From: JBEIFW01 sp046081125
Lineage (GTDB): Bacteria; Actinomycetota; Acidimicrobiia; Acidimicrobiales; Ilumatobacteraceae
Reading direction: 5' to 3'
Assembly: GCA_046081125.1 (NCBI GenBank)
Contig: JBJTVH010000002.1
Span: 3,919-67,918 of the forward strand
DNA length: 64,000 bases
Shown here: in pieces, positions 24,963 to 33,212 of the stretch
Layout of the letters: every line of letters begins with the position of its first letter
Numbering within the stretch: the first letter of the stretch is position 1
Notes under the pieces: generated by a model
What the model was told of the DNA's origin: nothing
What the model saw: only the letters and a program-made list of their open reading frames with translations
Database searches by the model: none
Position numbers and translations under genes: made by a program

Positions 24963-27281
24963 ATGGTTCGCCGGGCGATCATCGCAACCGCCGCGCTCGC
25001 CGCCGGCCTGGTCGTCCTGCCGTCGGTCGCCGTCCTGGCGGCCGGGCCGGGGAGCGAGCCGGGGAGCGAGCCGGGGCCGTCGGCCGCCCGGGTCGTGCCC
25101 GGCGCGGTGGCGGCGAGCAGTGCGCTCCCGAAGGCGCTGGAGGGCACGCAGCGGTTCCTGGTGTCGTTCACCGACCCGTCGGTGCCGGATGCGATCCGGG
25201 GGGCCGGGTTCACGGTGGGTTCGGTGCTCGAACGGTTGTCGATCGCGGTGGTGGTGACCGAACCGGAGCGACGCGACGAGTTGGCCGCCGTGCCGGGGGT
25301 TGCGTCGGTGTCGGAGGACCGCATGGTGTCCCGGGCGGCCACCCAGGTGCTGCCGGGGGGCACGACGCAGTGGAACCTCGACCGGATCGACCAGGCGACG
25401 AACGCCTACGACCAGCGGTACCGCTACCCGGGCACCGGCGAAGGCGTGCGGGTGTACGTGTTCGACGGCGGGGTGCGACCCGATCATGCGGAGTTCTCGG
25501 GCCGGGTGGTCGCCGGGTTCACGGCGATCGTGCCCGACGACGGCTACGGCACCGGCGACTGCGACGGGCACGGCACGCACGTGGCCGGCACGATCGCAGG
25601 CTCGACGGTCGGGATGGCCAAGCGGGCCACGATCGTGCCGGTGCGCGTGCTCGGCTGCGACGGGTCGGGCTCCGGTGCCGGCATCCTCGACGGCGTCGAC
25701 TGGGTGCTCGCCCAGCACGTCGCCGGAACGCCGGCGCTGGCGAACATGAGTCTCGGGTTCGACGGCGTGTTCACGGCGATGGACGACGCCGTCGCATCGT
25801 TGGTCGCCGCCGGGATCACGGTGGTCGTCGCTGCGGGCAACGGAGGGGACGACAGCGTCGGCGACGACGCCTGCACCGTCAGCCCGGCGCGAGCACCCAG
25901 CGCCATCACGGTGGGGGCGACCACTTCCTCTGACGCCCGGGCCGGGTTCTCCAACTTCGGAACCTGTGTCGACCTCTTCGCGCCCGGCGTGAGCATTCGC
26001 TCGGCATCGCACAACGGAGCGGCCACTGCCTTCCGGACGATGAGCGGCACGTCGATGGCGTCGCCGGCGGTCGCGGGGATCGCTGCGGTGTACCTCGGGA
26101 TCGATCCGACCGCGTCGCCGGCCACGGTGACCGCGGCGATCACGGGTGCGGCGACGGCGGGTGCGGTCACGAGCCCGGGGACGGGGAGTCCGAACCGTTT
26201 GGCCCGCGTGCCCGCCTACTCGGTGCCGGCCAACGATGCGTTCGCCTCGGCTGCGGCGCTGCCGGCCATTGCGGGCACCTCGACGCGCACCGTGTCGAAC
26301 GTGGCAGCGGACAGCGAGTCCGGCGAGCCGGTGCACGCCGGGGTGACGGGCGGGGCCTCGCTGTGGTGGACGATCACCCCGGCGGTGTCGGGCACCTTGC
26401 TGCTCACCACCCAAGGCAGCGGGCCGGACACGGCGCTCGGGCTCTACACCGGTTCCGGCGTCGGCTCGCTCACCACCGTGGCCAGCAACGACGACGTCGC
26501 ACCCGGATCGAGCTGGTCCCAGGTGCAGCGGTCCGTGACCTCGGGGACCACCTATCGGATCGCGGTCGACACCAGGTACGCCTCGACCGGGTCCGTGGTC
26601 CTGGGCGTCACGCTCGTGGAGTCCGCGCCACCGCCCTCGGGCGCGCCGGGGATACCGACCGGGGTGACGGCCGAGGGCGCGGGCACCAGCGCCACCGTCT
26701 CGTGGACGGCGCCGTCGCCGGGGGGCTCGCCGATCACCGGCTACACCGCCACGGCGACGCCGGGTGGGGCCACCTGCACGACGGCGACCACCACCTGCAC
26801 GCTCACGGGACTCGTCGCCGGGAGCACCTACACGGTGCAGGTGATCGCCACGAACGGCTTCGGGTCGTCGAGCCCGGGGATCACCACGTTCACGGTGGCG
26901 TCGGTCGCCGTGCATCCGGTGTCGCCGGTGCGGTTGTTCGATACGCGGCCGGAGGCGCCGGCGGGTGTGGTGGCGGTGGCGAAGATGGCGGTGTCGGCGG
27001 GGGGTGTGTTGAAGGTGAAGGTGGCGGGTGTTGCGGGGGTGCCGTCGTCGGGGGTGGGGGCGGTGTCGTTGAATGTGACGGTGACGCAGCCGGCGGGGCC
27101 GGGGTTCGTGACGGTGTATCCGTGTGGGGATCGGCCGTTGGCGTCGAACGTGAATTTCGTGGCGGGGCAGACGGTGCCGAATGCGGTGATCGCGCCGGTG
27201 TCGGCGCAGGGTGAGGTGTGCTTCTACTCGATGGCGACGACGCATCTGATCGCCGATGTGAACGGGTGGTTCGCCGCCTGA
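24963..27281 (+). CDS. Secreted subtilisin-like S8 serine protease with FN3 and C-terminal surface domain
   Basis: A 772-residue exported protease. A signal peptide (1-27) and an Inhibitor_I9-like prodomain (about 60-118) precede the catalytic domain. The triad is D168 in FDGG, H203 in GHGTHVAGT and S364 in GTSMASP, with oxyanion N293. A linker with a pre-peptidase-type fold (about 400-545) is followed by an FN3-like domain (about 556-650) with a disulfide-type Cys pair. The final domain (about 655-772) is a beta-rich module of unknown role, possibly for surface anchoring or secretion. Codon use changes sharply in that last module, which is rich in GTG, GGG and TTG. Confidence 0.88.
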   Translation: MVRRAIIATAALAAGLVVLPSVAVLAAGPGSEPGSEPGPSAARVVPGAVAASSALPKALEGTQRFLVSFTDPSVPDAIRGAGFTVGSVLERLSIAVVVTEPERRDELAAVPGVASVSEDRMVSRAATQVLPGGTTQWNLDRIDQATNAYDQRYRYPGTGEGVRVYVFDGGVRPDHAEFSGRVVAGFTAIVPDDGYGTGDCDGHGTHVAGTIAGSTVGMAKRATIVPVRVLGCDGSGSGAGILDGVDWVLAQHVAGTPALANMSLGFDGVFTAMDDAVASLVAAGITVVVAAGNGGDDSVGDDACTVSPARAPSAITVGATTSSDARAGFSNFGTCVDLFAPGVSIRSASHNGAATAFRTMSGTSMASPAVAGIAAVYLGIDPTASPATVTAAITGAATAGAVTSPGTGSPNRLARVPAYSVPANDAFASAAALPAIAGTSTRTVSNVAADSESGEPVHAGVTGGASLWWTITPAVSGTLLLTTQGSGPDTALGLYTGSGVGSLTTVASNDDVAPGSSWSQVQRSVTSGTTYRIAVDTRYASTGSVVLGVTLVESAPPPSGAPGIPTGVTAEGAGTSATVSWTAPSPGGSPITGYTATATPGGATCTTATTTCTLTGLVAGSTYTVQVIATNGFGSSSPGITTFTVASVAVHPVSPVRLFDTRPEAPAGVVAVAKMAVSAGGVLKVKVAGVAGVPSSGVGAVSLNVTVTQPAGPGFVTVYPCGDRPLASNVNFVAGQTVPNAVIAPVSAQGEVCFYSMATTHLIADVNGWFAA

Positions 27282-27314
27282 TCCCGGTCCGGGCCGATGT
27301 GCGAGCCTGAGCCC

Positions 27315-28130
27315 ATGGCCGACCTCGACGACCTTCGCGCCGTGCTGCACCGGATCGGGCCGGTCGTGGTGGCCTTCTCCGGCGGCGCAGACTCGGCGTT
27401 CCTCGCCCGGGTCGCCCACGACACCCTCGGCCCGGAGGCGTGCCGGGTGGTGACTGCGGTCTCGCCGTCGCTGGCCGGCGCCGAACTCGACGACTGCCGG
27501 TCGCTGGCCGCCGACTGGGGCCTGCACTGGTCCACCGTGGCCACCGACGAGATGGAACGAGCGGCGTATCGCCGCAACGACGCCGACCGCTGCTACCACT
27601 GCAAGAGCGCCCTCATGGATGCGCTCGCCCCGGTCGTGGGCGAGGCCACCGTCGTGCTGGGCGTCAACCTCGACGATCTCGGCGACCACCGGCCCGGCCA
27701 GCGGGCCGCCGCCGAGGCCGGGGCCCGGTTCCCCCTCGTCGAGGCGGGGTTCACCAAGGCCGACGTCCGCGCCTGGTCGCAGCGGCTGGGGTTGCGCACC
27801 TGGGACAAGCCGGCCGCGGCCTGCCTGGCCTCGCGCCTGCCCTATGGCACGGCGGTGAGCGTGGCGCTGCTGTCGCGCGTCGAGCGGGCCGAGGCGGCGC
27901 TGCGGTCGCTGGGGTTCGCGGCGGTCCGGGTCCGCCACTACGGCGACACGGCCCGGATCGAGCTCCCGCTCGCCGCCCTGCCCGCCGCCGTCGCCGAGCG
28001 CGAGGCGATCGTGGCCGGTGTGACCGGCGCCGGCTACCGGTACGTGACGCTCGATCTCGAGGGCCTGCGCTCGGGGAACCTGAACGCAGCGCTCGGGGTG
28101 ACCGCTCCCGCCGGTCCGCTGCGTTTGTGA
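27315..28130 (+). CDS. ATP-dependent sacrificial sulfur transferase, LarE family
   Basis: A 271-residue PP-loop ATP pyrophosphatase. The PP-loop is FSGGADS (21-27) and the family motif RCYHCK is at 92-97. The cysteine that donates its sulfur in lactobacillar LarE corresponds to C170 in KPAAACLASRLPYG. LarE makes the nickel-pincer cofactor of lactate racemase and related enzymes, but larA, larB and larC are not in this window. The ATG at 27315 fits family length; an ATG six codons upstream is possible. It sits directly before the nuo operon but has no obvious link to it. Confidence 0.82.
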   Translation: MADLDDLRAVLHRIGPVVVAFSGGADSAFLARVAHDTLGPEACRVVTAVSPSLAGAELDDCRSLAADWGLHWSTVATDEMERAAYRRNDADRCYHCKSALMDALAPVVGEATVVLGVNLDDLGDHRPGQRAAAEAGARFPLVEAGFTKADVRAWSQRLGLRTWDKPAAACLASRLPYGTAVSVALLSRVERAEAALRSLGFAAVRVRHYGDTARIELPLAALPAAVAEREAIVAGVTGAGYRYVTLDLEGLRSGNLNAALGVTAPAGPLRL

Positions 28131-28150
28131 GGTCGTTCACGCACTCGGAC

Positions 28151-28156
28151 TAGAGT
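28151..28156 (+). promoter_or_regulatory. -10 element of the nuo operon
   Basis: TAGAGT lies nine bases before the nuoA ATG, so the operon transcript probably starts at or next to the start codon. No -35 at good spacing is obvious. Confidence 0.45.
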
Positions 28157-28165
28157 CGCCGACCG

Positions 28166-28531
28166 ATGTCCGACTTCCTGCGGAACTACCTCACCGTGGC
28201 CATCTTCATGGCGACGGCGGTGGTCCTGGCGGCCCTGCTGCTCAGCCTGGCGGCCGCGGTCCGCCCGTCCCGGCCGCAGTCGCAGAAGTACATCCCCTAC
28301 GAAAGTGGCGTCGACCCGGTGGGCGACGGCTGGTCGCAGAGCCAGATCCGCTACTACGTGTTCGCCGTCCTGTTCGTCATCTTCGACGTCGAGGCGGTGT
28401 TCATCTTCCCCTGGGCCACCCAGCTCGAGGTGTACGGCGTGTTCGGCCTGGTGGAGATGGGCATCTTCGTGGGGGTGCTCCTGCTCGGGCTGGTCTACGC
28501 CTGGCGCAAGGGCGTCCTGCGGTGGGTTTGA
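28166..28531 (+). CDS. nuoA: NADH-quinone oxidoreductase subunit A
   Basis: Membrane subunit of respiratory complex I. The 121-residue protein has three membrane helices (about 9-31, 63-85, 91-111). The conserved loop QKYIPYESGVDPVGD between helices 1 and 2, and the acidic FDVEAVFIFPWA motif in helix 2, are diagnostic of NuoA. It is the first gene of an eleven-subunit operon. Confidence 0.95.
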   Translation: MSDFLRNYLTVAIFMATAVVLAALLLSLAAAVRPSRPQSQKYIPYESGVDPVGDGWSQSQIRYYVFAVLFVIFDVEAVFIFPWATQLEVYGVFGLVEMGIFVGVLLLGLVYAWRKGVLRWV

Positions 28532-28559
28532 GCACGGTCCTTCGATCGGTGGAGTCCTG

Positions 28560-29063
28560 ATGGGTCTGGTCGAGAAGGGGCGCATGCCCAAGCCCCTCAC
28601 CAAGCTGTTCAACATCGGTCGCTCGTACTCGATGTGGGTGTACCAGTGGGGCCTCGCCTGCTGCGCCATCGAGATGGGTGCGGCGTTCGGGTCGCCCCGG
28701 TACGACGTGATGCGCCTCGGGGTCATCCCGCTGCCCGCGAGCCCCCGCCAGGCCGATCTCGTCGTCATCTCGGGCACGGTCACCGACAAGATGGCGCCCT
28801 CCATCCGGCGCCTCTGGGAACAGATGCCCGACCCGAAGTACGTGATCTCCATGGGGTCGTGCGCCAACTGCGGCGGCCCTTACTGGGACAGCTACTCGGT
28901 CACCAAAGGCGTCGACCAGATCATCCCGGTCGACGTGTACGTGCCCGGATGCCCGCCCCGTCCCGAGGCGCTGCTCGAAGGGATCGTCCTGCTCCAGGAG
29001 CGGATCAAGCACGAGGACATGTCCGCACGCTGGAGGGGTGAGCCCATTGTCGTCTCTGGCTGA
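28560..29063 (+). CDS. nuoB: NADH-quinone oxidoreductase subunit B
   Basis: Carries iron-sulfur cluster N2, which reduces quinone. The 167-residue protein has the tandem cysteines C34-C35 in GLACCAIEM, C101 in SMGSCANCGG and C131 in PGCPPRPE: all four ligands of N2. The ATG at 28560 follows nuoA by 28 bases after a GGTGGAG ribosome site. Its 3' end overlaps nuoC by 26 bases. Confidence 0.96.
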   Translation: MGLVEKGRMPKPLTKLFNIGRSYSMWVYQWGLACCAIEMGAAFGSPRYDVMRLGVIPLPASPRQADLVVISGTVTDKMAPSIRRLWEQMPDPKYVISMGSCANCGGPYWDSYSVTKGVDQIIPVDVYVPGCPPRPEALLEGIVLLQERIKHEDMSARWRGEPIVVSG

Positions 29064-29673
29064 GCTGTCCGAGCGGCGTGCCGCCGCCGTCGAGCGGCTC
29101 GGAGCCGAACTCGGCGAGGCGCTGGTCGCCACCCACGAGGCGCCGGGCCGCGACACCTGGGTGCGGGTCCGCACCGATGCTTGGCGCACGGCGGGCGAGG
29201 TGCTGCGCCACCGCCTCGGCTTCGAGTACTTCGACTTCCTGTCGGCGATCGACTGGTTGCCGTCGCCCTACGGCCGGGGTGAGGACGACCCCACCCAGCC
29301 GGCGCCCGAGCGCAGCACCGAGATCCGCCCGGGGTACACCGGCGGCGAGACCCGGCTCCAGGTGCTCGCCCGGGTGTTCGACGTGCGCAACAACGTCGGC
29401 CTGCTGCTCAAGGTCGACGTGCCCGATGCCGAGCCGGCCGTGGCCAGCTGGGTGCCGGTGTACGCCGGGGCCAACTGGCACGAGCGCGAGACCTGGGAGA
29501 TGTTCGGCATCGTGTTCGCCGGCCACCCGGATCTCCGGAAGCTGTATCTGCCCACGGGGTTCGAGGGGTTCCCGCTGCGCAAGGACTACCCGTTGCTCGC
29601 CCGGCTCGTGAAGCCGTGGCCGGGCATCGTCGACGTCGAGCCCATGCCCGAGGGCATGGCCGGAGAGGAGTGA
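29038..29673 (+). CDS. nuoC: NADH-quinone oxidoreductase subunit C
   Basis: Peripheral-arm scaffold subunit (30 kDa). The 211 residues end with the family signature WHERETWEMFGIVFAGHPDL and FRKDYPL-like GFPLRKDYPL. The GTG at 29038, inside nuoB, gives a 26-base overlap; a weaker TTG at 29047 cannot be excluded. NuoC and NuoD are separate here, not fused as in E. coli. Confidence 0.95.
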   Translation: MSPLSSLAELSERRAAAVERLGAELGEALVATHEAPGRDTWVRVRTDAWRTAGEVLRHRLGFEYFDFLSAIDWLPSPYGRGEDDPTQPAPERSTEIRPGYTGGETRLQVLARVFDVRNNVGLLLKVDVPDAEPAVASWVPVYAGANWHERETWEMFGIVFAGHPDLRKLYLPTGFEGFPLRKDYPLLARLVKPWPGIVDVEPMPEGMAGEE

Positions 29674-29678
29674 GCGCA

Positions 29679-30851
29679 ATGACCATGATCTCCGACCGCC
29701 AGCAGCTCTCGTACATCGCGTCGCAGGCGGCCGACGCCCGGGTGAACGTGGAGCTCGAGACCGAGGGCATGACGCTCAACATCGGTCCGCAGCATCCGGC
29801 CACCCACGGCACGCTGCGGATCGTGTGCCGGCTCGACGGCGAGCAGGTGGTGTGGGCCGAACCCATTCCCGGCTACATGCACCGCGGCTACGAGAAGCTC
29901 ACCGAGGTTCGCACGTTCCCGCAGGTCACCACGTTGGTGAACCGGATCGACTGGCTCGGCTCGTTCTGCAACGAGGTGCCGTTCATCCTCGCGGCCGAGC
30001 AGCTCATGGACATCGAGGCGCCGCCCCGGGCCCAGCACATCCGCACCCTGCTGTTCGAGATGGGCCGGATCGCCAACGTGATCCTGTTCCTCGGCGACAT
30101 GGGTGTGCAGTTGGGCGCGGTCACCCCGGTGTTCTTCGCCTTCCGCGACCGGGAGTTCGTCCTCAACCAGATCGAGGCGGCCACCGGCGGACGCTTCCAC
30201 CCGAACTTCGACCGGATCGGCGGCCTCAAAGACGACCTTCCCAAGGGCTGGATCGACGAGTCCCGGGCCGTGATGCGCAGGGTCCGCAGTTTCTGCGACG
30301 AGATGGAAGACCTCCTCCTCGGCAACGAGATCTTCGAGGCCCGCACCCGTGGGATCGGTGTGATCCCCCGGGAGATCGCGCTGCAGTACGGCCTGTCGGG
30401 GGCGAACCTGCGGGCGTCGGGTGTCGACTGGGATCTCCGGCGCGACCAGAAGCTCCCGATGGCGTGGGACAAGTGCGACTGGAAGGTCTGGACCCACCCC
30501 GACGGCGACTCGTTCGCCCGGTACTGGGTGCGCCTCCAGGAGGTGCGCGAGTCGTCGAAGATCGTCGATCAGTTGCTCGACACCATGCCGTCCGGGCCGA
30601 TCATGGCCAAGGTCCCCCGCATCATCAAGGTGCCGGAGGGCGAGGCGTGGGTCGCAACGGAGAACCCGTTGGGAGAGATGGGTTACTACGTCGTGTCGAA
30701 GGGTGATCTCGGGCCCTTCCGGGTGAAGATCCGCTCGGCGAGCTTCTCCAACATCTCCGTGGCGTCGTGGGTGCTGCGGGGCACCTACGTGCCGGACGTG
30801 ATCACGATCCTGGCGAGCCTGTACTTCATCCTCGGGGACATCGACCGATGA
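29679..30851 (+). CDS. nuoD: NADH-quinone oxidoreductase subunit D
   Basis: The 49 kDa subunit that forms the quinone site with NuoB. The 390-residue protein starts its fold at TLNIGPQHPATHG (residues 32-44). It carries GYMHRGYEK at 65-73; R69 there aligns with the human NDUFS2 arginine that NDUFAF7 dimethylates. The conserved FNGIHGP-type C-terminal region appears as LGEMGYYVVSKG. A GGAGAGGAG ribosome site precedes the ATG. The stop overlaps the nuoH start, leaving no room for nuoE, nuoF or nuoG. Confidence 0.96.
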   Translation: MTMISDRQQLSYIASQAADARVNVELETEGMTLNIGPQHPATHGTLRIVCRLDGEQVVWAEPIPGYMHRGYEKLTEVRTFPQVTTLVNRIDWLGSFCNEVPFILAAEQLMDIEAPPRAQHIRTLLFEMGRIANVILFLGDMGVQLGAVTPVFFAFRDREFVLNQIEAATGGRFHPNFDRIGGLKDDLPKGWIDESRAVMRRVRSFCDEMEDLLLGNEIFEARTRGIGVIPREIALQYGLSGANLRASGVDWDLRRDQKLPMAWDKCDWKVWTHPDGDSFARYWVRLQEVRESSKIVDQLLDTMPSGPIMAKVPRIIKVPEGEAWVATENPLGEMGYYVVSKGDLGPFRVKIRSASFSNISVASWVLRGTYVPDVITILASLYFILGDIDR

Positions 30852-31906
30852 GCGCAGCATCGGTCCTGGCGATCGAGATCCCCTACTGGGGGCAGTCGAT
30901 CCTGCGGGTGGTCGGCGGGCTGGCCGCGCTGCTGCTGATCGCCGGCACCGTCGTCTACCTCTACCTGTTCAAGGCCGTGAGCTTCATGCAGAGCCGCCTC
31001 GGGCCCATGGAGGCCGGCCCGTACGGCTCGATGCAGTTGCTCGCCGAGGTGGGCAAGTGGCTCCAGAAAGAGGACCTTTTCCCCGACAACGCGGACAAGC
31101 GGATCTTCAAGCTGGCACCGATCATCGTGCTGGTCTCGACGTTCCTGCTCTACCTCACGATCCCGTGGGGTCCCGACGCGTTCTTCCTCGACCCGGCCAC
31201 GTTCAACACCGGGATCTTCTTCACGCTTGCGGTGTCGTCGATCTCCGTACTGGGCATCCTCATGGCCGGCTGGTCCAGCGCGAACAAGTACTCGCTGATG
31301 GGCGGTCTGCGAGCAGCGGGCCAGTTGATCGCCTATGAGCTGCCGATGGTGCTCGCCGTGGTCGGCGTGGTGATCCAGGCCGGCACGCTGAACCTGCAGG
31401 GCATCGTGGTCGCCCAGAACGACGGCTCGATCTTCGGGTTCGAGTACCTCGGCAACCCGTTCGTGCTGACGCAGGCGATCGGGTTCCTCATCTTCGTGAT
31501 CGCCGCGCAGGCCGAGCTGACCCAGACCCCGTTCGACATGCCGATCGCCGAGTCCGAGCTCGTCGCCGGCTACATGACGGAGTATTCCGGGTTCCGCTTC
31601 CTGATCTTCTTCATCGCCGAGTTCGCCTCGGCCGGTGCCTTCGCCGGCATCGCCTCGGTGCTGTTCCTCGGCGGGTGGGGCCTCCCCACCGCCTGGGGCG
31701 ACTGGACCTCGGGCAATGCGATGAACGTGATCGGCCCGGTGCTGCTGCTCACCAAGATCCTGCTGCTGTCGTTCGTGATCTTCTGGGCTCGGTTCTCGTT
31801 CCCCCGCCTGCGGGAGGACCAACTGCAGCGCTTCGCCTGGAAGATCCTCATCCCGCTGGCACTCGGCAACATCGCGGTCACGGCGATCCTGAAGGTGGTG
31901 TTCTGA
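30848..31906 (+). CDS. nuoH: NADH-quinone oxidoreductase subunit H
   Basis: Membrane subunit that closes the quinone channel and starts the proton path. The 352-residue protein has about eight membrane helices. The loop AQAELTQTPFDMPIAESELVAG with the EYSGFRF segment is the strongly conserved acidic quinone-channel motif. The ATG overlaps the nuoD stop by four bases, and its own stop overlaps the nuoI ATG by one. Confidence 0.96.
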   Translation: MSAASVLAIEIPYWGQSILRVVGGLAALLLIAGTVVYLYLFKAVSFMQSRLGPMEAGPYGSMQLLAEVGKWLQKEDLFPDNADKRIFKLAPIIVLVSTFLLYLTIPWGPDAFFLDPATFNTGIFFTLAVSSISVLGILMAGWSSANKYSLMGGLRAAGQLIAYELPMVLAVVGVVIQAGTLNLQGIVVAQNDGSIFGFEYLGNPFVLTQAIGFLIFVIAAQAELTQTPFDMPIAESELVAGYMTEYSGFRFLIFFIAEFASAGAFAGIASVLFLGGWGLPTAWGDWTSGNAMNVIGPVLLLTKILLLSFVIFWARFSFPRLREDQLQRFAWKILIPLALGNIAVTAILKVVF

Positions 31907-32397
31907 TGGGCCTCGGAACCGGCCTGGTCAAGGGCCTCGGCGTCACGTTCAAGACGATGGCCCGGACCATCGTCGAGGGTGCCCAGACGGTGCAGTACCC
32001 GCACGAGAAAGAAGCGCCGCCGATCCGCTCGCGCGGCGTGATCGCGTTGCGCGAGGAGAATTGCACCGTCTGCATGCTGTGCGCCCGGTCGTGCCCCGAC
32101 TGGTGCATCTACATCGAGGGCCACAAGCAGCTCGCACCGCCCCGCCGGGCCGGCGGCAAGCCCCGCACCGTGTCTGCGCTCGACCGCTTCGACATCGACT
32201 TCGCCCTGTGCATGTACTGCGGAATCTGCGTCGAGGTGTGTCCTTTCGACGCGCTCTTCTGGAGCCCGGAGTACGAGTACTCCGAGCCGCGCATCGCCGA
32301 TCTCCTGCACGACAAGGACAAGCTCGGCGAGTGGATGGAGACCGTGCCCGCGGCACCCGAGCTCGACCCCGGGGCCGACAAGAAGGGCAAGAAGTAG
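31906..32397 (+). CDS. nuoI: NADH-quinone oxidoreductase subunit I
   Basis: Ferredoxin-like subunit with two 4Fe-4S clusters (N6a and N6b) that pass electrons to N2. The 163-residue protein carries CTVCMLCARSCP (about 53-64) and CMYCGICVEVCP (about 102-113), the two full CxxCxxCxxxCP sets. With nuoE, nuoF and nuoG missing from the operon, this would be the outermost redox subunit encoded here. Confidence 0.96.
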   Translation: MGLGTGLVKGLGVTFKTMARTIVEGAQTVQYPHEKEAPPIRSRGVIALREENCTVCMLCARSCPDWCIYIEGHKQLAPPRRAGGKPRTVSALDRFDIDFALCMYCGICVEVCPFDALFWSPEYEYSEPRIADLLHDKDKLGEWMETVPAAPELDPGADKKGKK

Positions 32398-32400
32398 GCG

Positions 32401-32895
32401 ATGGTCGCCCAGAACATCGCCTTCGGCATCATCGCGGCGATCATGGTGATCGCCGCGATCCGGGTCGTCACCACCCGCAACATCGTCCATGCGGCGCTGT
32501 GGCTGGTGCTGGTGCTCGCCGGAGCCTCGGCGCAGTACATCCTGCTCGCGGCCGAGTTCCTCGCCGCCACCCAGATCCTGGTCTACGTCGGGGCGATCAT
32601 GGTGCTGTTCCTGTTCGGCACGATGCTCACCCGGGCCCAGATCGGCCGGGAGGGCAACCTTGACAACCGCAGCCGAGTCCCTGCGGTGCTCGTGGCGCTG
32701 GTGCTTGCGGGCCTTCTGGGCTTCGTGCTGATCGACGGGTTCCGACGCGAGAAGTTGCCCGAGGACCCGGTGGTGCGCACCACCCAGGAGCTGAGCGATT
32801 CGATCTTCGGGGTGTACGCCATCCCGTTCTGGGCCCTGTCGGTCGTGCTGACCGCCGCCGTGATCGGCGCCATCGTGCTGGCCCGCAAGGACTGA
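32401..32895 (+). CDS. nuoJ: NADH-quinone oxidoreductase subunit J
   Basis: A 164-residue membrane subunit with five predicted helices. VHAALWLVLVLAGASAQYILLAAEFLAATQILVYVGAIMVLF is split over helices 2 and 3 and includes the conserved EFLA and QILVYVGA motifs involved in the complex I coupling pi-bulge. It begins three bases after nuoI and sits in the usual nuoI-J-K order. Confidence 0.95.
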   Translation: MVAQNIAFGIIAAIMVIAAIRVVTTRNIVHAALWLVLVLAGASAQYILLAAEFLAATQILVYVGAIMVLFLFGTMLTRAQIGREGNLDNRSRVPAVLVALVLAGLLGFVLIDGFRREKLPEDPVVRTTQELSDSIFGVYAIPFWALSVVLTAAVIGAIVLARKD

Positions 32896-32905
32896 GGGAG
32901 GTCGC

Positions 32906-33208
32906 GTGCTCATCAACCAGTTCCTCCTCCTCGGGGCCGTGCTGTTCTGCATCGGCGTCTACGGGGTGATCGCCCGGCGCAATGCCGTGCTGGTCCTGAT
33001 GTCGATCGAGTTGATCCTCAACTCGGTCAACATCAACCTGCTGGCGTTCGCACTGCGCAACGGCGCCGACATCGCCGGACACACCTTCGCCCTCTACGTG
33101 ATCGCGGTCGCCGCAGCCGAGGTCGGTGTCGGTCTGGCGATCGTGTTGCTGATCTACCGGAACCGGCGCTCGATCGCGCTGGACGAGCTGTCCACCATGA
33201 AGGGCTGA
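32906..33208 (+). CDS. nuoK: NADH-quinone oxidoreductase subunit K
   Basis: A 100-residue membrane subunit with three helices. The conserved glutamates of the proton path are in LMSIELILNSVNINL (helix 2) and AAAEVGVGLAIV (helix 3). The GTG start follows a GGGAGG ribosome site. Length and position are standard. Confidence 0.95.
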   Translation: MLINQFLLLGAVLFCIGVYGVIARRNAVLVLMSIELILNSVNINLLAFALRNGADIAGHTFALYVIAVAAAEVGVGLAIVLLIYRNRRSIALDELSTMKG

Positions 33209-33212
33209 CGTC

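Noticed and set aside
24654..27938. Very long open frame of 1094 codons on the minus strand, opposite the S8 protease and LarE genes
   Set aside because: It is rich in Arg, His, Pro and Gly with no domain, and it mirrors the wobble-rich plus-strand genes, which have clear motifs. Such antisense frames are expected at this GC content.
30840..30860. Missing nuoE, nuoF and nuoG caused by a hidden or mis-framed gene
   Set aside because: The nuoD stop and nuoH start overlap by four bases, so there is no room for further genes at their usual place.
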